Below the pieces are notes generated by a model. The model searched no databases and was not told the DNA's origin. It saw nothing but the letters and a program-made list of their open reading frames with translations. Position numbers and translations under genes: made by a program. From NCBI RefSeq assembly GCF_017114865.1, contig NZ_JADEYH010000002.1, positions 496,001-560,000 on the forward strand: a stretch of DNA of 64,000 nt, given 5' to 3'. This document shows, in pieces, positions 53,445 to 63,816 of this stretch; position 1 is the first letter of the stretch, and each line of letters starts with the position of its first letter. This DNA comes from Streptomyces verrucosisporus (GTDB taxonomy: Bacteria > Actinomycetota > Actinomycetes > Streptomycetales > Streptomycetaceae).

Positions 53445-54785
53445 ATGCGCAGACGTCTGATCAACTCCACGCTGGCCGTGGTCCTCGTCGTGATCGCGGT
53501 CTTCGGGGTCTCCCTGGTGATCGTCGAGACCCGCACCATCGAGGAGAGCGCCCACGAGAGCGTCCGCTCCGACGCCGCGCGGCTGGTCTCGGTCGTCGAG
53601 AGCCGCCTGGTCGCCGAGGAGAGCGTGACCGTCGCCTCCATGCGCTCCCAGGTCCCCCACGACCGCCATGTCCGCATCGAGCTGCCCGGGCAGCCGCCCA
53701 TCGAGCTGGGCGAGCGCCCCGGCGAGGGCGCCATCGAGGGGCGCGCCACCGAGCCGGGCGGCGTCACCGTCACCGTCCGGCAGGACGATGACCGGGTCCG
53801 CGAGGAGGTGGGCCGCACCCTGCTGATCATCCTGGCGGTGGCGCTGCTGGCGGTGATAGCGGCGGTTCTGCTGGCGGTGCAGCAGGCCCGCCGTGTCGCG
53901 GCCCCCCTCACCGACCTCGCCGAGACCGCCGAGCGCCTCGGCTCCGGTGACCCCCGCCCCCGCCACCGGCGCTACGGCGTGCCCGAGCTGGACCGGGTGG
54001 CGGACGTGCTGGACGCCAGCGCCGAGCGGATCGCCCGGATGCTCACCGCCGAGCGGCGGCTGGCCGCGGACGCCTCCCACCAGCTGCGCACCCCCCTGAC
54101 CGCGCTGTCCATGCGGCTGGAGGAGATCGTCGCGGCGGCCGACGCCATCGAGACCGCCGGCACCACGGACACCCGGAGCACCACGGACACCCGGAGCACC
54201 ACCGGCACCACCGGCGCCGACAGGGCGGCCGCCTCCACCATCCGGGAGGAGGCGCTGGTCGGCCTCGCCCAGGTGGAGCGGTTGACCGACGTGGTGCAGC
54301 GGCTGCTGACCAACTCGCGCGACCCCCGCTCGGGCTCCGCGGTGGGCTTCGACCTGGACGAGGTGGTCAAGCAGCAGATCGAGGAGTGGCGCCCGGCGTA
54401 CCGCAAGGCGGGCCGGGCCGTCGTCCACTCCGGCCGCCAGGGCCTGCGGGCGGTGGGCACCCCGGGGGCGGTGGCCCAGGTACTGGCCACGCTCATCGAG
54501 AACGCCCTGATGCACGGTGGCGGCGCGGTGGCCCTGCGTACCCGGATCGCCGGGAACCAGGTGGTGGTCGAGGTGACGGACGAGGGGCCGGGAGTCGATC
54601 CGGAGCTGGGGGCGAGGGTCTTCGAGCGCACGGTCAGCGGGCGCAACTCCACGGGCCTGGGGCTGGCCGTCGCCCGCGACCTGGCGGAGGCCGACGGAGG
54701 GCGCCTGGAGCTACTTCAGCAGCGCCCGCCGGTCTTCGCGCTCTTCCTCAGCCGTGAGGCCGACGAGCCGTCGGCGGGGGATTGA
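53445..54785 (+). CDS. Membrane sensor histidine kinase
   Basis: The 446-residue partner of the response regulator. Helix 1 (LAVVLVVIAVFGVSLVIV) is followed by a sensor domain of about 90 residues outside and helix 2 (LLIILAVALLAVIAAVLLAV). A HAMP-like linker (VAAPLTDLAETAERLGSGD) leads to the phosphoacceptor His212 in ASHQLRTPL. The ATPase domain has N-box VLATLIENALMHGGG, G1 VTDEGPGVDP and G2 NSTGLGLAVARDLAEADGG. An 18-bp duplication (TTDTRS repeat) lies between the H-box helices. Its last 75 bases overlap the convergent gtrA-like gene. Confidence 0.94.
   Translation: MRRRLINSTLAVVLVVIAVFGVSLVIVETRTIEESAHESVRSDAARLVSVVESRLVAEESVTVASMRSQVPHDRHVRIELPGQPPIELGERPGEGAIEGRATEPGGVTVTVRQDDDRVREEVGRTLLIILAVALLAVIAAVLLAVQQARRVAAPLTDLAETAERLGSGDPRPRHRRYGVPELDRVADVLDASAERIARMLTAERRLAADASHQLRTPLTALSMRLEEIVAAADAIETAGTTDTRSTTDTRSTTGTTGADRAAASTIREEALVGLAQVERLTDVVQRLLTNSRDPRSGSAVGFDLDEVVKQQIEEWRPAYRKAGRAVVHSGRQGLRAVGTPGAVAQVLATLIENALMHGGGAVALRTRIAGNQVVVEVTDEGPGVDPELGARVFERTVSGRNSTGLGLAVARDLAEADGGRLELLQQRPPVFALFLSREADEPSAGD
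54162..54197 (+). repeat. 18-bp perfect tandem duplication inside the histidine kinase
   Basis: ACCACGGACACCCGGAGC occurs twice in tandem (54162-54179, 54180-54197), adding six residues in the loop between the two dimerisation helices. A Thr/Gly-rich tail continues the pattern. Confidence 0.9.
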
Positions 54786-55253
54786 CGCGGTGCGCCCCTC
54801 GCGGCCACCGGGGGCCCGCCGCTCCCCGCGGAAGACCCAGGTGCGGTACGCCCAGAAGCGGAAGACCGTGGCGACGCCGAGGCCGACGACGTTCCTGGCG
54901 ATGTTGTCGGCCAGCGGCGAGGTCAGGTCCAGCCCGTAGTGCGAGACGGCCAGCGCGCCGTTCTCGATCACCAGGCCTATGCCGCTGAACAGCGTGAACA
55001 GGCCGGCCTCGCGGTGCATCCGGCTCTTGTCGGTGTGCCGGTAGGTCCAGTAGCGGTTGCCCAGGTAGTTGGTCCCGATGGCGACCGCGGTCGCCATCAC
55101 CCCCGAGCGCACCGGGGCCAGGCCCAGGCCGTGGACGCAGAGGTTGAAGACGGCCACGTTGACGAGGAAGCCGAAGGCCCCCACCGTGCCGAACTTCGCC
55201 AGCTCACGCCGTAGCCGCAGCAGCCTGGAGCGCAGTGCGCGCCGTTCACCCAT
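54711..55253 (-). CDS. GtrA-family membrane protein
   Basis: This 180-residue protein has four helices. The GtrA hallmark FGTVGAFGFLVNVAVFN is at about 21-37, followed by ATAVAIGTNYLGNRYWTYRH, which is typical of the family. GtrA proteins move polyprenyl-linked sugars across the membrane or support glycosylation of wall polymers. The C-terminus of about 35 residues beyond the last helix (RRLVGLTAEEEREDRRALLK) is encoded in the 75-bp overlap with the histidine kinase. ATG 55253 has no strong ribosome site. It is divergent from purK. Confidence 0.88.
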   Translation of the reverse strand: MGERRALRSRLLRLRRELAKFGTVGAFGFLVNVAVFNLCVHGLGLAPVRSGVMATAVAIGTNYLGNRYWTYRHTDKSRMHREAGLFTLFSGIGLVIENGALAVSHYGLDLTSPLADNIARNVVGLGVATVFRFWAYRTWVFRGERRAPGGREGRTASIPRRRLVGLTAEEEREDRRALLK

Positions 55254-55373
55254 AGTGATCCACTCGCCCCGTTCTCTCGGCTCTCGCGCGGCCCCGCGGG
55301 GCCCGCCGTCGCGTCCCGGTCCGCCATGCTAGTCACGGCCCCGTACCGCGCCGGGTACCCGCCGTCCGGCCGA

Positions 55374-55379
55374 TAGGCT
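55374..55379 (+). promoter_or_regulatory. -10 element of the leaderless purK promoter
   Basis: TAGGCT ends 6 bases before the purK GTG at 55386, with no ribosome site between. Transcription likely begins at the start codon. Confidence 0.55.
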
Positions 55380-55385
55380 ACGGAC

Positions 55386-56555
55386 GTGACATTTCCTGTG
55401 ATCGGCATGGTCGGCGGCGGGCAGCTCGCGCGGATGACGCACGAGGCGGGCATCCCCCTCGGCATCAGGTTCAAGCTGCTCAGTGACACCCCGCAGGACT
55501 CCGCGGCCCAGGTGGTCCGCGACGTGGTCGTCGGCGACTACCGCGATCTGGACACCCTGCGCGACTTCGCCCGCGGCTGCGACGTGATCACGTTCGACCA
55601 CGAGCATGTGCCCACCGAGCATCTGCGCGCCCTGGAGGCTGAGGGCATCCCGGTACGGCCCGGGCCCGACGCGCTGGTGCACGCGCAGGACAAGGGCGTG
55701 ATGCGGGCGCGGCTGAGCGAGATCGGCATCCCCTGCCCCCGGCACCGGATCGTGGCGGATCCGGCCGACGTCGCGCGGTTCGCGCGGGAAGGAGCCGCGC
55801 GGGAAGGGGCCGCGCGGGAAGAGGAGGGCCGGCCGGTCGTCCTCAAGACCGTCCGCGGCGGCTACGACGGCAAGGGTGTGTGGGTGGTGTCCTCCGAGGC
55901 CGAGGCCGCCGAGCCGTTCCGGGCGGGCGTGCCGGTGCTGGCCGAGGAGAAGGTGGACTACGTCCGCGAGCTCGCCGCCAACGTGGTGCGCTCCCCGCAC
56001 GGCCAGGCCGTGGCCTATCCGGTGGTGGAGTCGATCCAGGTGGACGGGGTGTGCGACACGGTGATCGCCCCGGCCCCCGGCCTGTCGCCGGAACTGTCCG
56101 CCCACGCCCAGGAGATGGCGCTGACGATCGCGCGGGAACTGGGTGTGATCGGGCACCTGGCGGTGGAGCTGTTCGAGACCCGTGACGGCCGCGTCCTGGT
56201 CAACGAGCTGGCCATGCGCCCGCACAACAGCGGTCACTGGACCCAGGACGGCGCGGTCACCTCCCAGTTCGCCAACCACCTGCGGGCCGTGCTCGACCTG
56301 CCGCTGGGCGACCCGCGTCCCCGCGCGCCGTGGACGGTGATGGCCAACGTGCTCGGCGGCGACTACCCCGACATGTACCAGGGCTATCTGCACTGCATGG
56401 CCCGCGATCCGCGGCTGAAGATCCACATGTACGGCAAGGACGTGAAGCCCGGCCGCAAGGTCGGCCACGTCAACACCTACGGCGACGACCTGGCGGACGT
56501 ACGCGAGCGCGCCGCCCACGCCGCCGCCTATCTGCGAGGGACCATCACCGAATGA
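55386..56555 (+). CDS. purK: 5-(carboxyamino)imidazole ribonucleotide synthase
   Basis: This ATP-grasp enzyme carboxylates AIR with bicarbonate in purine synthesis. The protein has 389 residues. The N-terminal fold starts [18 protein letters not shown]. The ATP-grasp glycine loop is [14 protein letters not shown] near 155-168, metal and carboxylate features lie in [19 protein letters not shown], and the family [13 protein letters not shown] stretch is present. GTG 55386 follows a leaderless promoter. It overlaps purE by ATGA, a translational coupling that fits with the two enzymes acting consecutively. Confidence 0.96.
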   Translation: MTFPVIGMVGGGQLARMTHEAGIPLGIRFKLLSDTPQDSAAQVVRDVVVGDYRDLDTLRDFARGCDVITFDHEHVPTEHLRALEAEGIPVRPGPDALVHAQDKGVMRARLSEIGIPCPRHRIVADPADVARFAREGAAREGAAREEEGRPVVLKTVRGGYDGKGVWVVSSEAEAAEPFRAGVPVLAEEKVDYVRELAANVVRSPHGQAVAYPVVESIQVDGVCDTVIAPAPGLSPELSAHAQEMALTIARELGVIGHLAVELFETRDGRVLVNELAMRPHNSGHWTQDGAVTSQFANHLRAVLDLPLGDPRPRAPWTVMANVLGGDYPDMYQGYLHCMARDPRLKIHMYGKDVKPGRKVGHVNTYGDDLADVRERAAHAAAYLRGTITE

Positions 56556-57097
56556 GCAACGCCCCCAGCCCCGCCCCCGTCGTGGGGATCGTCATGGGAT
56601 CCGACTCGGACTGGCCCGTCATGGAGGCCGCGGCCGAGGCCCTGGACGAGTTCGAGGTCCCCTACGAGGTCGACGTCGTCTCCGCCCACCGCATGCCGCA
56701 CGAGATGATCGCCTACGGCGACGAGGCGGCCGGACGCGGGCTGAAGGCGGTCATCGCCGGTGCCGGGGGAGCCGCCCATCTGCCGGGCATGCTCGCCTCC
56801 GTCACCCCGCTGCCGGTGATCGGCGTCCCCGTGCCGCTTCGGCACCTGGACGGCATGGACTCCCTGCTGTCCATCGTCCAGATGCCCGCCGGGGTCCCGG
56901 TCGCCACGGTCTCGGTCGGCGGCGCGCGCAACGCGGGCCTGCTGGCGGTCCGCGTCCTTGCGGCCCACGACGAGGAGCTGCGCGAGCGCATGGAGCGGTT
57001 CCAGGCGGAGCTGAAGGACCAGGCGCGGGAGAAGGGGCGGCGGCTGCGGGGCAAGGTCGCCGCGGGCGGCGCCGGTTTCGGCTTCGGAGGCAGGTGA
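56552..57097 (+). CDS. purE: N5-carboxyaminoimidazole ribonucleotide mutase
   Basis: The 181-residue enzyme moves the carboxyl group of N5-CAIR to C4, the step after PurK. The diagnostic [16 protein letters not shown] is at about 12-27, with the catalytic SAHRMPH motif near 49 and [13 protein letters not shown] near 77. The C-terminus has a basic extension ([15 protein letters not shown]). It overlaps purK by four bases and ends two bases before the dipeptidase gene, so the three genes probably share one mRNA. Confidence 0.97.
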   Translation: MSNAPSPAPVVGIVMGSDSDWPVMEAAAEALDEFEVPYEVDVVSAHRMPHEMIAYGDEAAGRGLKAVIAGAGGAAHLPGMLASVTPLPVIGVPVPLRHLDGMDSLLSIVQMPAGVPVATVSVGGARNAGLLAVRVLAAHDEELRERMERFQAELKDQAREKGRRLRGKVAAGGAGFGFGGR

Positions 57098-57098
57098 G

Positions 57099-58295
57099 AT
57101 GGGTCACTCCGCCGAGCTGCTGGCGCGGGCCAGGGAGCTGCTGGAGGCCCACCCCGTCGCCGACGGCCACAACGACCTGCCCTGGGCGCTGCGCGAGCAG
57201 GTGGCCTACGACCTGGACCGGCGCGACATCGCCGGCGACCAGTCGGCCCATCTGCACACCGACATCCCGCGGCTGCGCGCGGGCGGGGTGGGCGCGCAGT
57301 TCTGGTCGGTCTACGTGCGCACCGATCTGACGGGCGACGCCGCCGTCAGCGCCTGCCTGGAGCAGATCGACGTGGTGCGGCGGCTGGCCGACCGCCACCC
57401 GGCCGACCTCAGGCTCGCCCTCACCGCCGACGACATGGAGGCGGCCCGCGCCGAGGGCCGCATCGCCTCCCTGATGGGCGCCGAGGGCGGCCACTCCATC
57501 AACAACTCCCTGGCCACGCTGCGCGCCCTGTACCGGCTGGGCGTGCGCTACATGACGCTCACCCACAACGACACCATCGACTGGGCGGACTCGGCCACCG
57601 ACACCCCGCGCCACGACGGCCTGACCCGCTTCGGGGAGGAGGTCGTGCGGGAGATGAACCGGCTGGGGATGCTGGTGGACCTCTCCCATGTGGCGCCCGC
57701 CACCATGCGCGACGCCCTGCGCGTGACGACGGCGCCGGTGGTCTTCTCGCACTCCTCGGCCCGCGCGGTGTGCGACCACCCGCGCAACATCCCCGACGAC
57801 GTGCTGGAGCGGCTTCCGGTCAACGGCGGTGTGGCGATGGCCACATTCGTGCCGAAGTTCGTGCTGCCCGCCGCCGTCGCCTGGACCGAGGCCGCCGACG
57901 AGAACATGCGCGCCCACGGCCTCCACCCCCTGGACGGCACCGAGAGGGGCCTGGCGGTCCAGCGCGCCTACGAGGAGGCCAATCCGCGCCCGGTCGCCAC
58001 GGCGGCGACGGTCGCCGACCACCTGGACCACATGCGCGAGGCCGCGGGCATCGACCACATCGGCATCGGCGGCGACTTCGACGGAACGGCCTTCACTCCG
58101 TCCGGTTTGAGCGATGTGTCCGGATATCCGTATCTGGTGGCCGAGTTGCTGGACCGCCGCTGGTCCGAGGCCGACCTCGCCAAGCTCACCTGGCGGAACG
58201 CGGTGCGCGTGCTCCGCGACGCGGAGGCGGTCGCCCGCCACGAGCGGACCAGGCGCGGCCCGTCCATCGCCACCATCGGACAGCTCGACGGGTAG
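57099..58295 (+). CDS. M19-family membrane dipeptidase-like enzyme
   Basis: This 398-residue zinc dipeptidase is related to renal dipeptidase. Metal ligands are in [11 protein letters not shown] (His-x-Asp), a bridging Glu in [10 protein letters not shown], and two His in VDLSHVAP and [10 protein letters not shown]. The late IGGDFDG block completes the site. There is no signal peptide, so it is cytoplasmic here. It sits at the end of the purK-purE unit behind GGAGG; a role in peptide or dipeptide-linked metabolite turnover is likely, and a purine link is not obvious. Hairpins follow. Confidence 0.92.
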   Translation: MGHSAELLARARELLEAHPVADGHNDLPWALREQVAYDLDRRDIAGDQSAHLHTDIPRLRAGGVGAQFWSVYVRTDLTGDAAVSACLEQIDVVRRLADRHPADLRLALTADDMEAARAEGRIASLMGAEGGHSINNSLATLRALYRLGVRYMTLTHNDTIDWADSATDTPRHDGLTRFGEEVVREMNRLGMLVDLSHVAPATMRDALRVTTAPVVFSHSSARAVCDHPRNIPDDVLERLPVNGGVAMATFVPKFVLPAAVAWTEAADENMRAHGLHPLDGTERGLAVQRAYEEANPRPVATAATVADHLDHMREAAGIDHIGIGGDFDGTAFTPSGLSDVSGYPYLVAELLDRRWSEADLAKLTWRNAVRVLRDAEAVARHERTRRGPSIATIGQLDG

Positions 58296-58307
58296 TCCCC
58301 GGAGCCC

Positions 58308-58370
58308 CTCGTGATTCAACTCACGAGCCGGCCCTCCCCGGTGCGTCGCTCTGCGTGCCGGAGGAGGGCC
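58308..58370 (+). terminator. Two consecutive hairpins after the dipeptidase gene
   Basis: CTCGTGA/TCACGAG (58308-58314, 58321-58327) is followed by GGCCCTCC/GGAGGGCC (58330-58337, 58363-58370) and then TTCTGCGTT. Together they likely end the purK operon. Confidence 0.6.
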
Positions 58371-58576
58371 TTCTGCGTTATCCGCCCAGGTAGCGGAGAG
58401 AAGTGACAACGCGTCAGATGCTGATGCCGCCACTCTTCGAGAGGTGAACGCAGCGGACAGTGATGGTCGGACGATCATCAAAGCCTTCGAAACGGGCGTC
58501 CTGTGACCCATCGGCTTGTATCGGCGGAAACGATATGCCTACCGTTCTGGCCGCGCCGTACGAATGTGCGGCGGCC

Positions 58577-60115
<1,539 letters not shown>

Positions 60116-60186
60116 GGGTCCTGACCCTCACCGGCCCGGTCACCCGGGTCCGGCCCCCTGGCCGGACCCGGGACCGGATCCGGACG

Positions 60187-60234
60187 AGAGGCGGGCGGGG
60201 CAGGGGTGTTCGCACCCCTGCCCCGCCCGCCTCT
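60187..60234 (+). terminator. 22-bp hairpin terminator with TTCG tetraloop
   Basis: 60187-60208 pairs with 60213-60234 around TTCG, the very stable UUCG tetraloop in RNA, and CTTCTTCG follows. It is one of the strongest hairpins in the window. Confidence 0.85.
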
Positions 60235-60306
60235 TCTTCGTGCCTCCGCCCGCGCGCCCGGTTCACCGGCGCGCCCTGCCCGCTCACGCCCTCGCGGGCG
60301 GCCGGC

Positions 60307-60687
60307 TCACTCGACGCAGAGGCAGAAGGGGTGACCGGCCGGGTCGCGGTACACCCGGAAGTCGCGCTCGCCCCCGTCGCCCTGGAGGAGTTCGGCCCCC
60401 AGCTCCAGCGCCTCCCGCTCGGCCGCGTCCAACTCCCGGCGGGGCACGTAGAAGTCGAGGTGGAACTGCTGCGACCGCTCGGCGCTCGGCCACTGCGGCG
60501 GCACGTGGCCGCGCGCCTCCTGGAAGGCGAACGTCCGCCCCTTCAACGCGCCCGAGTCGAACGTCACCTCCACCCACCTGCCCTCGCCCTCGGCCTTCCC
60601 GCCCAGCAGCCGTGCGTAGAAGTCGGCGAGCTTCCCCGGCTCGGGGCAGTCCAGTACGAGGACGTCCCGCAGCGTGGTGATGGCCAT
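60307..60687 (-). CDS. VOC (glyoxalase/bleomycin-resistance) family protein
   Basis: A 126-residue protein with the paired beta-alpha-beta-beta-beta VOC fold. The first half (LRDVLVLDCPEPGKLADFYA, WVEVTFDSGA) and the second half (QFHLDFYVPRRELDAAE, FRVYRDPAGHPFCLCVE) resemble the large Streptomyces group annotated VOC family or glyoxalase-like domain. His in FHLDF and Glu at the C-terminus are possible metal ligands. The substrate is unknown. ATG 60687 follows GGAGGGAAG. It stands alone between two terminators or gaps. Confidence 0.88.
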   Translation of the reverse strand: MAITTLRDVLVLDCPEPGKLADFYARLLGGKAEGEGRWVEVTFDSGALKGRTFAFQEARGHVPPQWPSAERSQQFHLDFYVPRRELDAAEREALELGAELLQGDGGERDFRVYRDPAGHPFCLCVE

Positions 60688-60981
60688 GGTGCTCTTCCCT
60701 CCTGTGTCGTGGATCACTGCTCCTGCTACCCGGCCCGCCGCCTGTCGACGACTCCAGCCGAGGGTGCGCACCGCGGTGGCCGACGGCACCCGGACCCGCG
60801 TCGAGACGTGCGGGGCGCACGGCTGCCGCCGGGCGTACCACGACGGAAGCCCGGCCGGCCGCGGGCACCGTCGCACCATGGCCGTCCGCGGCAGCCGGGC
60901 GGGCAGACGCGGACGTACCGTGCACGGCGGCACGTCCTTAGGACCGGGCCGCCCCGAGACGGGGGGAGAGGGGGGCGGGCC

Positions 60982-62322
60982 TTACGCCGTCGGCCGGCCC
61001 AGCGCGCGGAAGGACCAGCCCGCCTTGCGCCACAGGGCCGGATCGAGGGTGTTGCGGCCGTCCAGGATGCGCTTGTGCGCCACGGACTGGCCCAGCGCCT
61101 CCGGGTCGAGCTCCCGGAACTCGCGCCACTCCGTCAGGTGCAGCACCACGTCCGCCCCGCGCACCGCTTCCGGCGCGCTGTCCGCGTAGCCGAGGGTGGG
61201 GAAGACCCGCCGGGCGTTCTCCATCCCCTTGGGGTCGTAGACCGTCACCTGCCCGCCCTGCAGATGGATCTGGCCGGCGACGTTGAGCGCCGGCGAGTCC
61301 CTCACATCGTCGGAGTCCGGCTTGAAGGTCGCGCCCAGCACCGCCACGCGCTGCCCCAGGAACGCGCCGCCCACCGTCTCGCGGGCCAGCTCCACCATGT
61401 GGGAGCGGCGGCGCATGTTGATCGAGTCCACCTCGCGCAGGAACGTCAGCGCCTGGTCCGCGCCCAGCTCGCCCGCCCGCGCCATGAACGCGCGGATGTC
61501 CTTGGGCAGGCATCCGCCGCCGAAGCCGATCCCGGCACGCAGGAACTTCCGTCCGATCCGGTCGTCGTACCCGATGGCCTCCGCCAGCTTCACCACGTCG
61601 CCGCCGGCCGCCTCGCAGACCTCGGCCATGGCGTTGATGAAGGAGATCTTGGTGGCGAGGAAGGAGTTCGCGGCGGTCTTCACCAGCTCCGCCGTCGGGA
61701 AGTCGGCGACGACGAACGGAGAGCCCTCGGCCACCGGCCCGGCGTACACCTCGCGCAGCAGTTCCTCCGCGCGCGCCGAGCGCACCCCCACCACGATGCG
61801 GTCCGGGCGCAGGGTGTCCTCCACGGCGAAGCCCTCGCGCAGGAACTCCGGGTTCCACGCCAGCTCCGCCGCGTCGCCCGCCGGGGCCAGCTCGGCCAGC
61901 CGCCTCGCCAGCCGGTCCGCGCTGCCCACCGGCACCGTGGACTTGCCCACCACCAGGGCGGGCCGCGCCAGATGCGGGGCCAGGGATTCCACCGCGCTGT
62001 CCACGTAGGACATGTCGCACGCGTACTCGCCCTGCTTCTGAGGGGTGTTCACACAGACGAAGTGGACGTCCCCGAACGCGCCCACCTCCTTCCAGGAGGT
62101 GGTGAAGCGCAGTCGCCCGGTCGAGCCCTCCACCCCGGCGACATGGCGGCGCAGCAGCTCCTCCAGTCCGGGCTCGTAGAACGGCACCCGCCCGGCGGAG
62201 AGCGTCTCGATCTTCTCCGGCACCACGTCCAGCCCCAGCACCTCGAAGCCCAGCTCGGCCATGGCGGCGGCGTGCGTCGCGCCGAGGTAGCCGGTGCCGA
62301 TCACGGTGATCCTGAGGGCCAT
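60982..62322 (-). CDS. UDP-glucose 6-dehydrogenase
   Basis: The 446-residue enzyme oxidises UDP-glucose to UDP-glucuronate with NAD, feeding wall or capsule polysaccharides. The NAD loop is VIGTGYLGATHAA at 7-19. The STVPVGSADRL and NPEFLREGFAVED blocks follow. The catalytic Cys271 lies in GFGGGCLPKDI, and the C-terminal UDP-binding domain has VLGATFKPDSDDVRDSPA. ATG 62322 follows AGGAG; longer in-frame starts are rejected. It is divergent from the acyl-CoA dehydrogenase gene. The neighbouring LCP-family gene also points to wall polymer attachment. Confidence 0.95.
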   Translation of the reverse strand: MALRITVIGTGYLGATHAAAMAELGFEVLGLDVVPEKIETLSAGRVPFYEPGLEELLRRHVAGVEGSTGRLRFTTSWKEVGAFGDVHFVCVNTPQKQGEYACDMSYVDSAVESLAPHLARPALVVGKSTVPVGSADRLARRLAELAPAGDAAELAWNPEFLREGFAVEDTLRPDRIVVGVRSARAEELLREVYAGPVAEGSPFVVADFPTAELVKTAANSFLATKISFINAMAEVCEAAGGDVVKLAEAIGYDDRIGRKFLRAGIGFGGGCLPKDIRAFMARAGELGADQALTFLREVDSINMRRRSHMVELARETVGGAFLGQRVAVLGATFKPDSDDVRDSPALNVAGQIHLQGGQVTVYDPKGMENARRVFPTLGYADSAPEAVRGADVVLHLTEWREFRELDPEALGQSVAHKRILDGRNTLDPALWRKAGWSFRALGRPTA

Positions 62323-62479
62323 GGACTGCTCCTGGTGTGCGGGCGAAATGCTGCCCGCGAGCATATCCGGCCGCCGCCGGGGCGGGCGGGGCAGTGCGGG
62401 CCGGTGCGCGGAGGGCCGGCGCGGGGCCGGTGTCGGCAAACTCATGTATCCGCGGCGAGGGCGGACCACTAGAATTGTG

Positions 62480-62495
62480 TTACTTAACGGTAGTT
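62480..62495 (+). promoter_or_regulatory. Candidate operator shared with the thiolase gene
   Basis: TTACTTAACGGTAGTT lies 30 bases before the GTG of the acyl-CoA dehydrogenase. It matches the thiolase leader element at 35033-35048 in 14 of 16 bases. Read outward, it has partial symmetry (TAAC/GTTA). Confidence 0.5.
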
Positions 62496-62525
62496 AGCAG
62501 CAGCGCACCCAGGGAGTGAGACACC

Positions 62526-63704
62526 GTGGCGGGATCGACCGACTTCGACCTCTACCGTCCGTCGGAGGAGCACGACATGCTCCGGGAATCGGTGCGCTCG
62601 CTCGCCGAGGCGAAGATCGCGCCCTTCGCGGCCGAGGTGGACGAGCAGGGCCGCTTCCCGCAGGAGGCCCTGGACGCGCTGGTCGCCAACGACCTGCACG
62701 CCGTCCACGTACCCGAGTCCTGTGGCGGCGCGGGCGCCGACGCGCTCGCGACCGTCATCGTGATCGAGGAGGTCGCCCGCGTCTGCGCCTCGTCCTCCCT
62801 GATCCCGGCCGTCAACAAGCTCGGCTCCCTCCCGGTGATCCTGTCCGGTTCCGAGGAGCTCAAGAGCAAGTACCTCGCCCCGCTGGCCAAGGGCGACGCG
62901 ATGTTCTCCTACTGTCTCTCCGAGCCGGAGGCCGGCTCGGACGCCGCGGGCATGAAGACCCGCGCCGTGCGCGACGGCGACTTCTGGGTGCTCAACGGCG
63001 TCAAGCGCTGGATCACCAACGCCGGCGTCAGCGAGTACTACACCGTGATGGCCGTCACCGACCCTGAGAAGCGCTCCAGGGGCATCTCGGCCTTCGTGGT
63101 GGAGAAGGGCGACGAGGGCGTCTCCTTCGGCGCCCCGGAGAAGAAGCTCGGCATCAAGGGCTCCCCGACCCGCGAGGTCTACTTCGACAACGTCCGCATC
63201 CCCGCCGACCGCATGATCGGCGAGGAGGGCACCGGCTTCGCCACCGCGATGAAGACCCTGGACCACACCCGCATCACCATCGCCGCCCAGGCCCTCGGCA
63301 TCGCCCAGGGCGCGCTGGACTACGCCAAGGGCTACGTCGCCGAGCGCAAGCAGTTCGGCAAGCCGATCGGCGACTTCCAGGGCGTGCAGTTCATGCTCGC
63401 CGACATGGCGATGAAGCTGGAGGCCGCCCGCCAGCTCACCTACGCCGCCGCCGCCCGCTCCGAGCGCGTCAGCCTCGGCGCCGACGGCAAGGCGGAGGAT
63501 CTGACCTTCTACGGCGCCGCGGCCAAGTGCTACGCCTCCGACGCCGCCATGGAGATCACCACGGACGCCGTCCAGCTGCTGGGCGGCTACGGTTACACCC
63601 GCGACTACCCGGTCGAGCGCATGATGCGCGACGCCAAGATCACCCAGATCTACGAGGGCACCAACCAGGTCCAGCGGATCGTGATGGCCCGCAACCTGCC
63701 GTAA
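62526..63704 (+). CDS. Acyl-CoA dehydrogenase
   Basis: This 392-residue FAD enzyme performs the first oxidation in beta-oxidation or branched-chain acyl-CoA breakdown. FAD and substrate blocks are MFSYCLSEPEAGSDAAG and WITNAGVSEYYTVMAV. The C-terminal helical domain has ERKQFGKPIGDFQGVQF and QLLGGYGYTRDYPVERMMRD. The catalytic base is Glu377 in IYEGTNQVQR. GTG 62526 follows GGGAGTGAG. The leader element shared with the thiolase gene suggests joint regulation. Two hairpins follow the stop. Confidence 0.96.
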   Translation: MAGSTDFDLYRPSEEHDMLRESVRSLAEAKIAPFAAEVDEQGRFPQEALDALVANDLHAVHVPESCGGAGADALATVIVIEEVARVCASSSLIPAVNKLGSLPVILSGSEELKSKYLAPLAKGDAMFSYCLSEPEAGSDAAGMKTRAVRDGDFWVLNGVKRWITNAGVSEYYTVMAVTDPEKRSRGISAFVVEKGDEGVSFGAPEKKLGIKGSPTREVYFDNVRIPADRMIGEEGTGFATAMKTLDHTRITIAAQALGIAQGALDYAKGYVAERKQFGKPIGDFQGVQFMLADMAMKLEAARQLTYAAAARSERVSLGADGKAEDLTFYGAAAKCYASDAAMEITTDAVQLLGGYGYTRDYPVERMMRDAKITQIYEGTNQVQRIVMARNLP

Positions 63705-63713
63705 GACGCCTTA

Positions 63714-63776
63714 CCCGGGCGGCACGCCCGGGAACGCGTGTGGGCTCCCGGACCGTCCGGTCCGGGAGCCCACACG
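63714..63776 (+). terminator. Tandem hairpin terminators after acyl-CoA dehydrogenase
   Basis: CCCGGGCG/CGCCCGGG (63714-63721, 63725-63732) is followed by a perfect 19-bp stem (63737-63755 with 63758-63776, 2-nt tip). The second is palindromic and may also serve the convergent LCP-family gene. Confidence 0.8.
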
Positions 63777-63816
63777 TTCACATGGCCATGGTGGCGTCTT
63801 CCCCGCGCGGGCGGGT

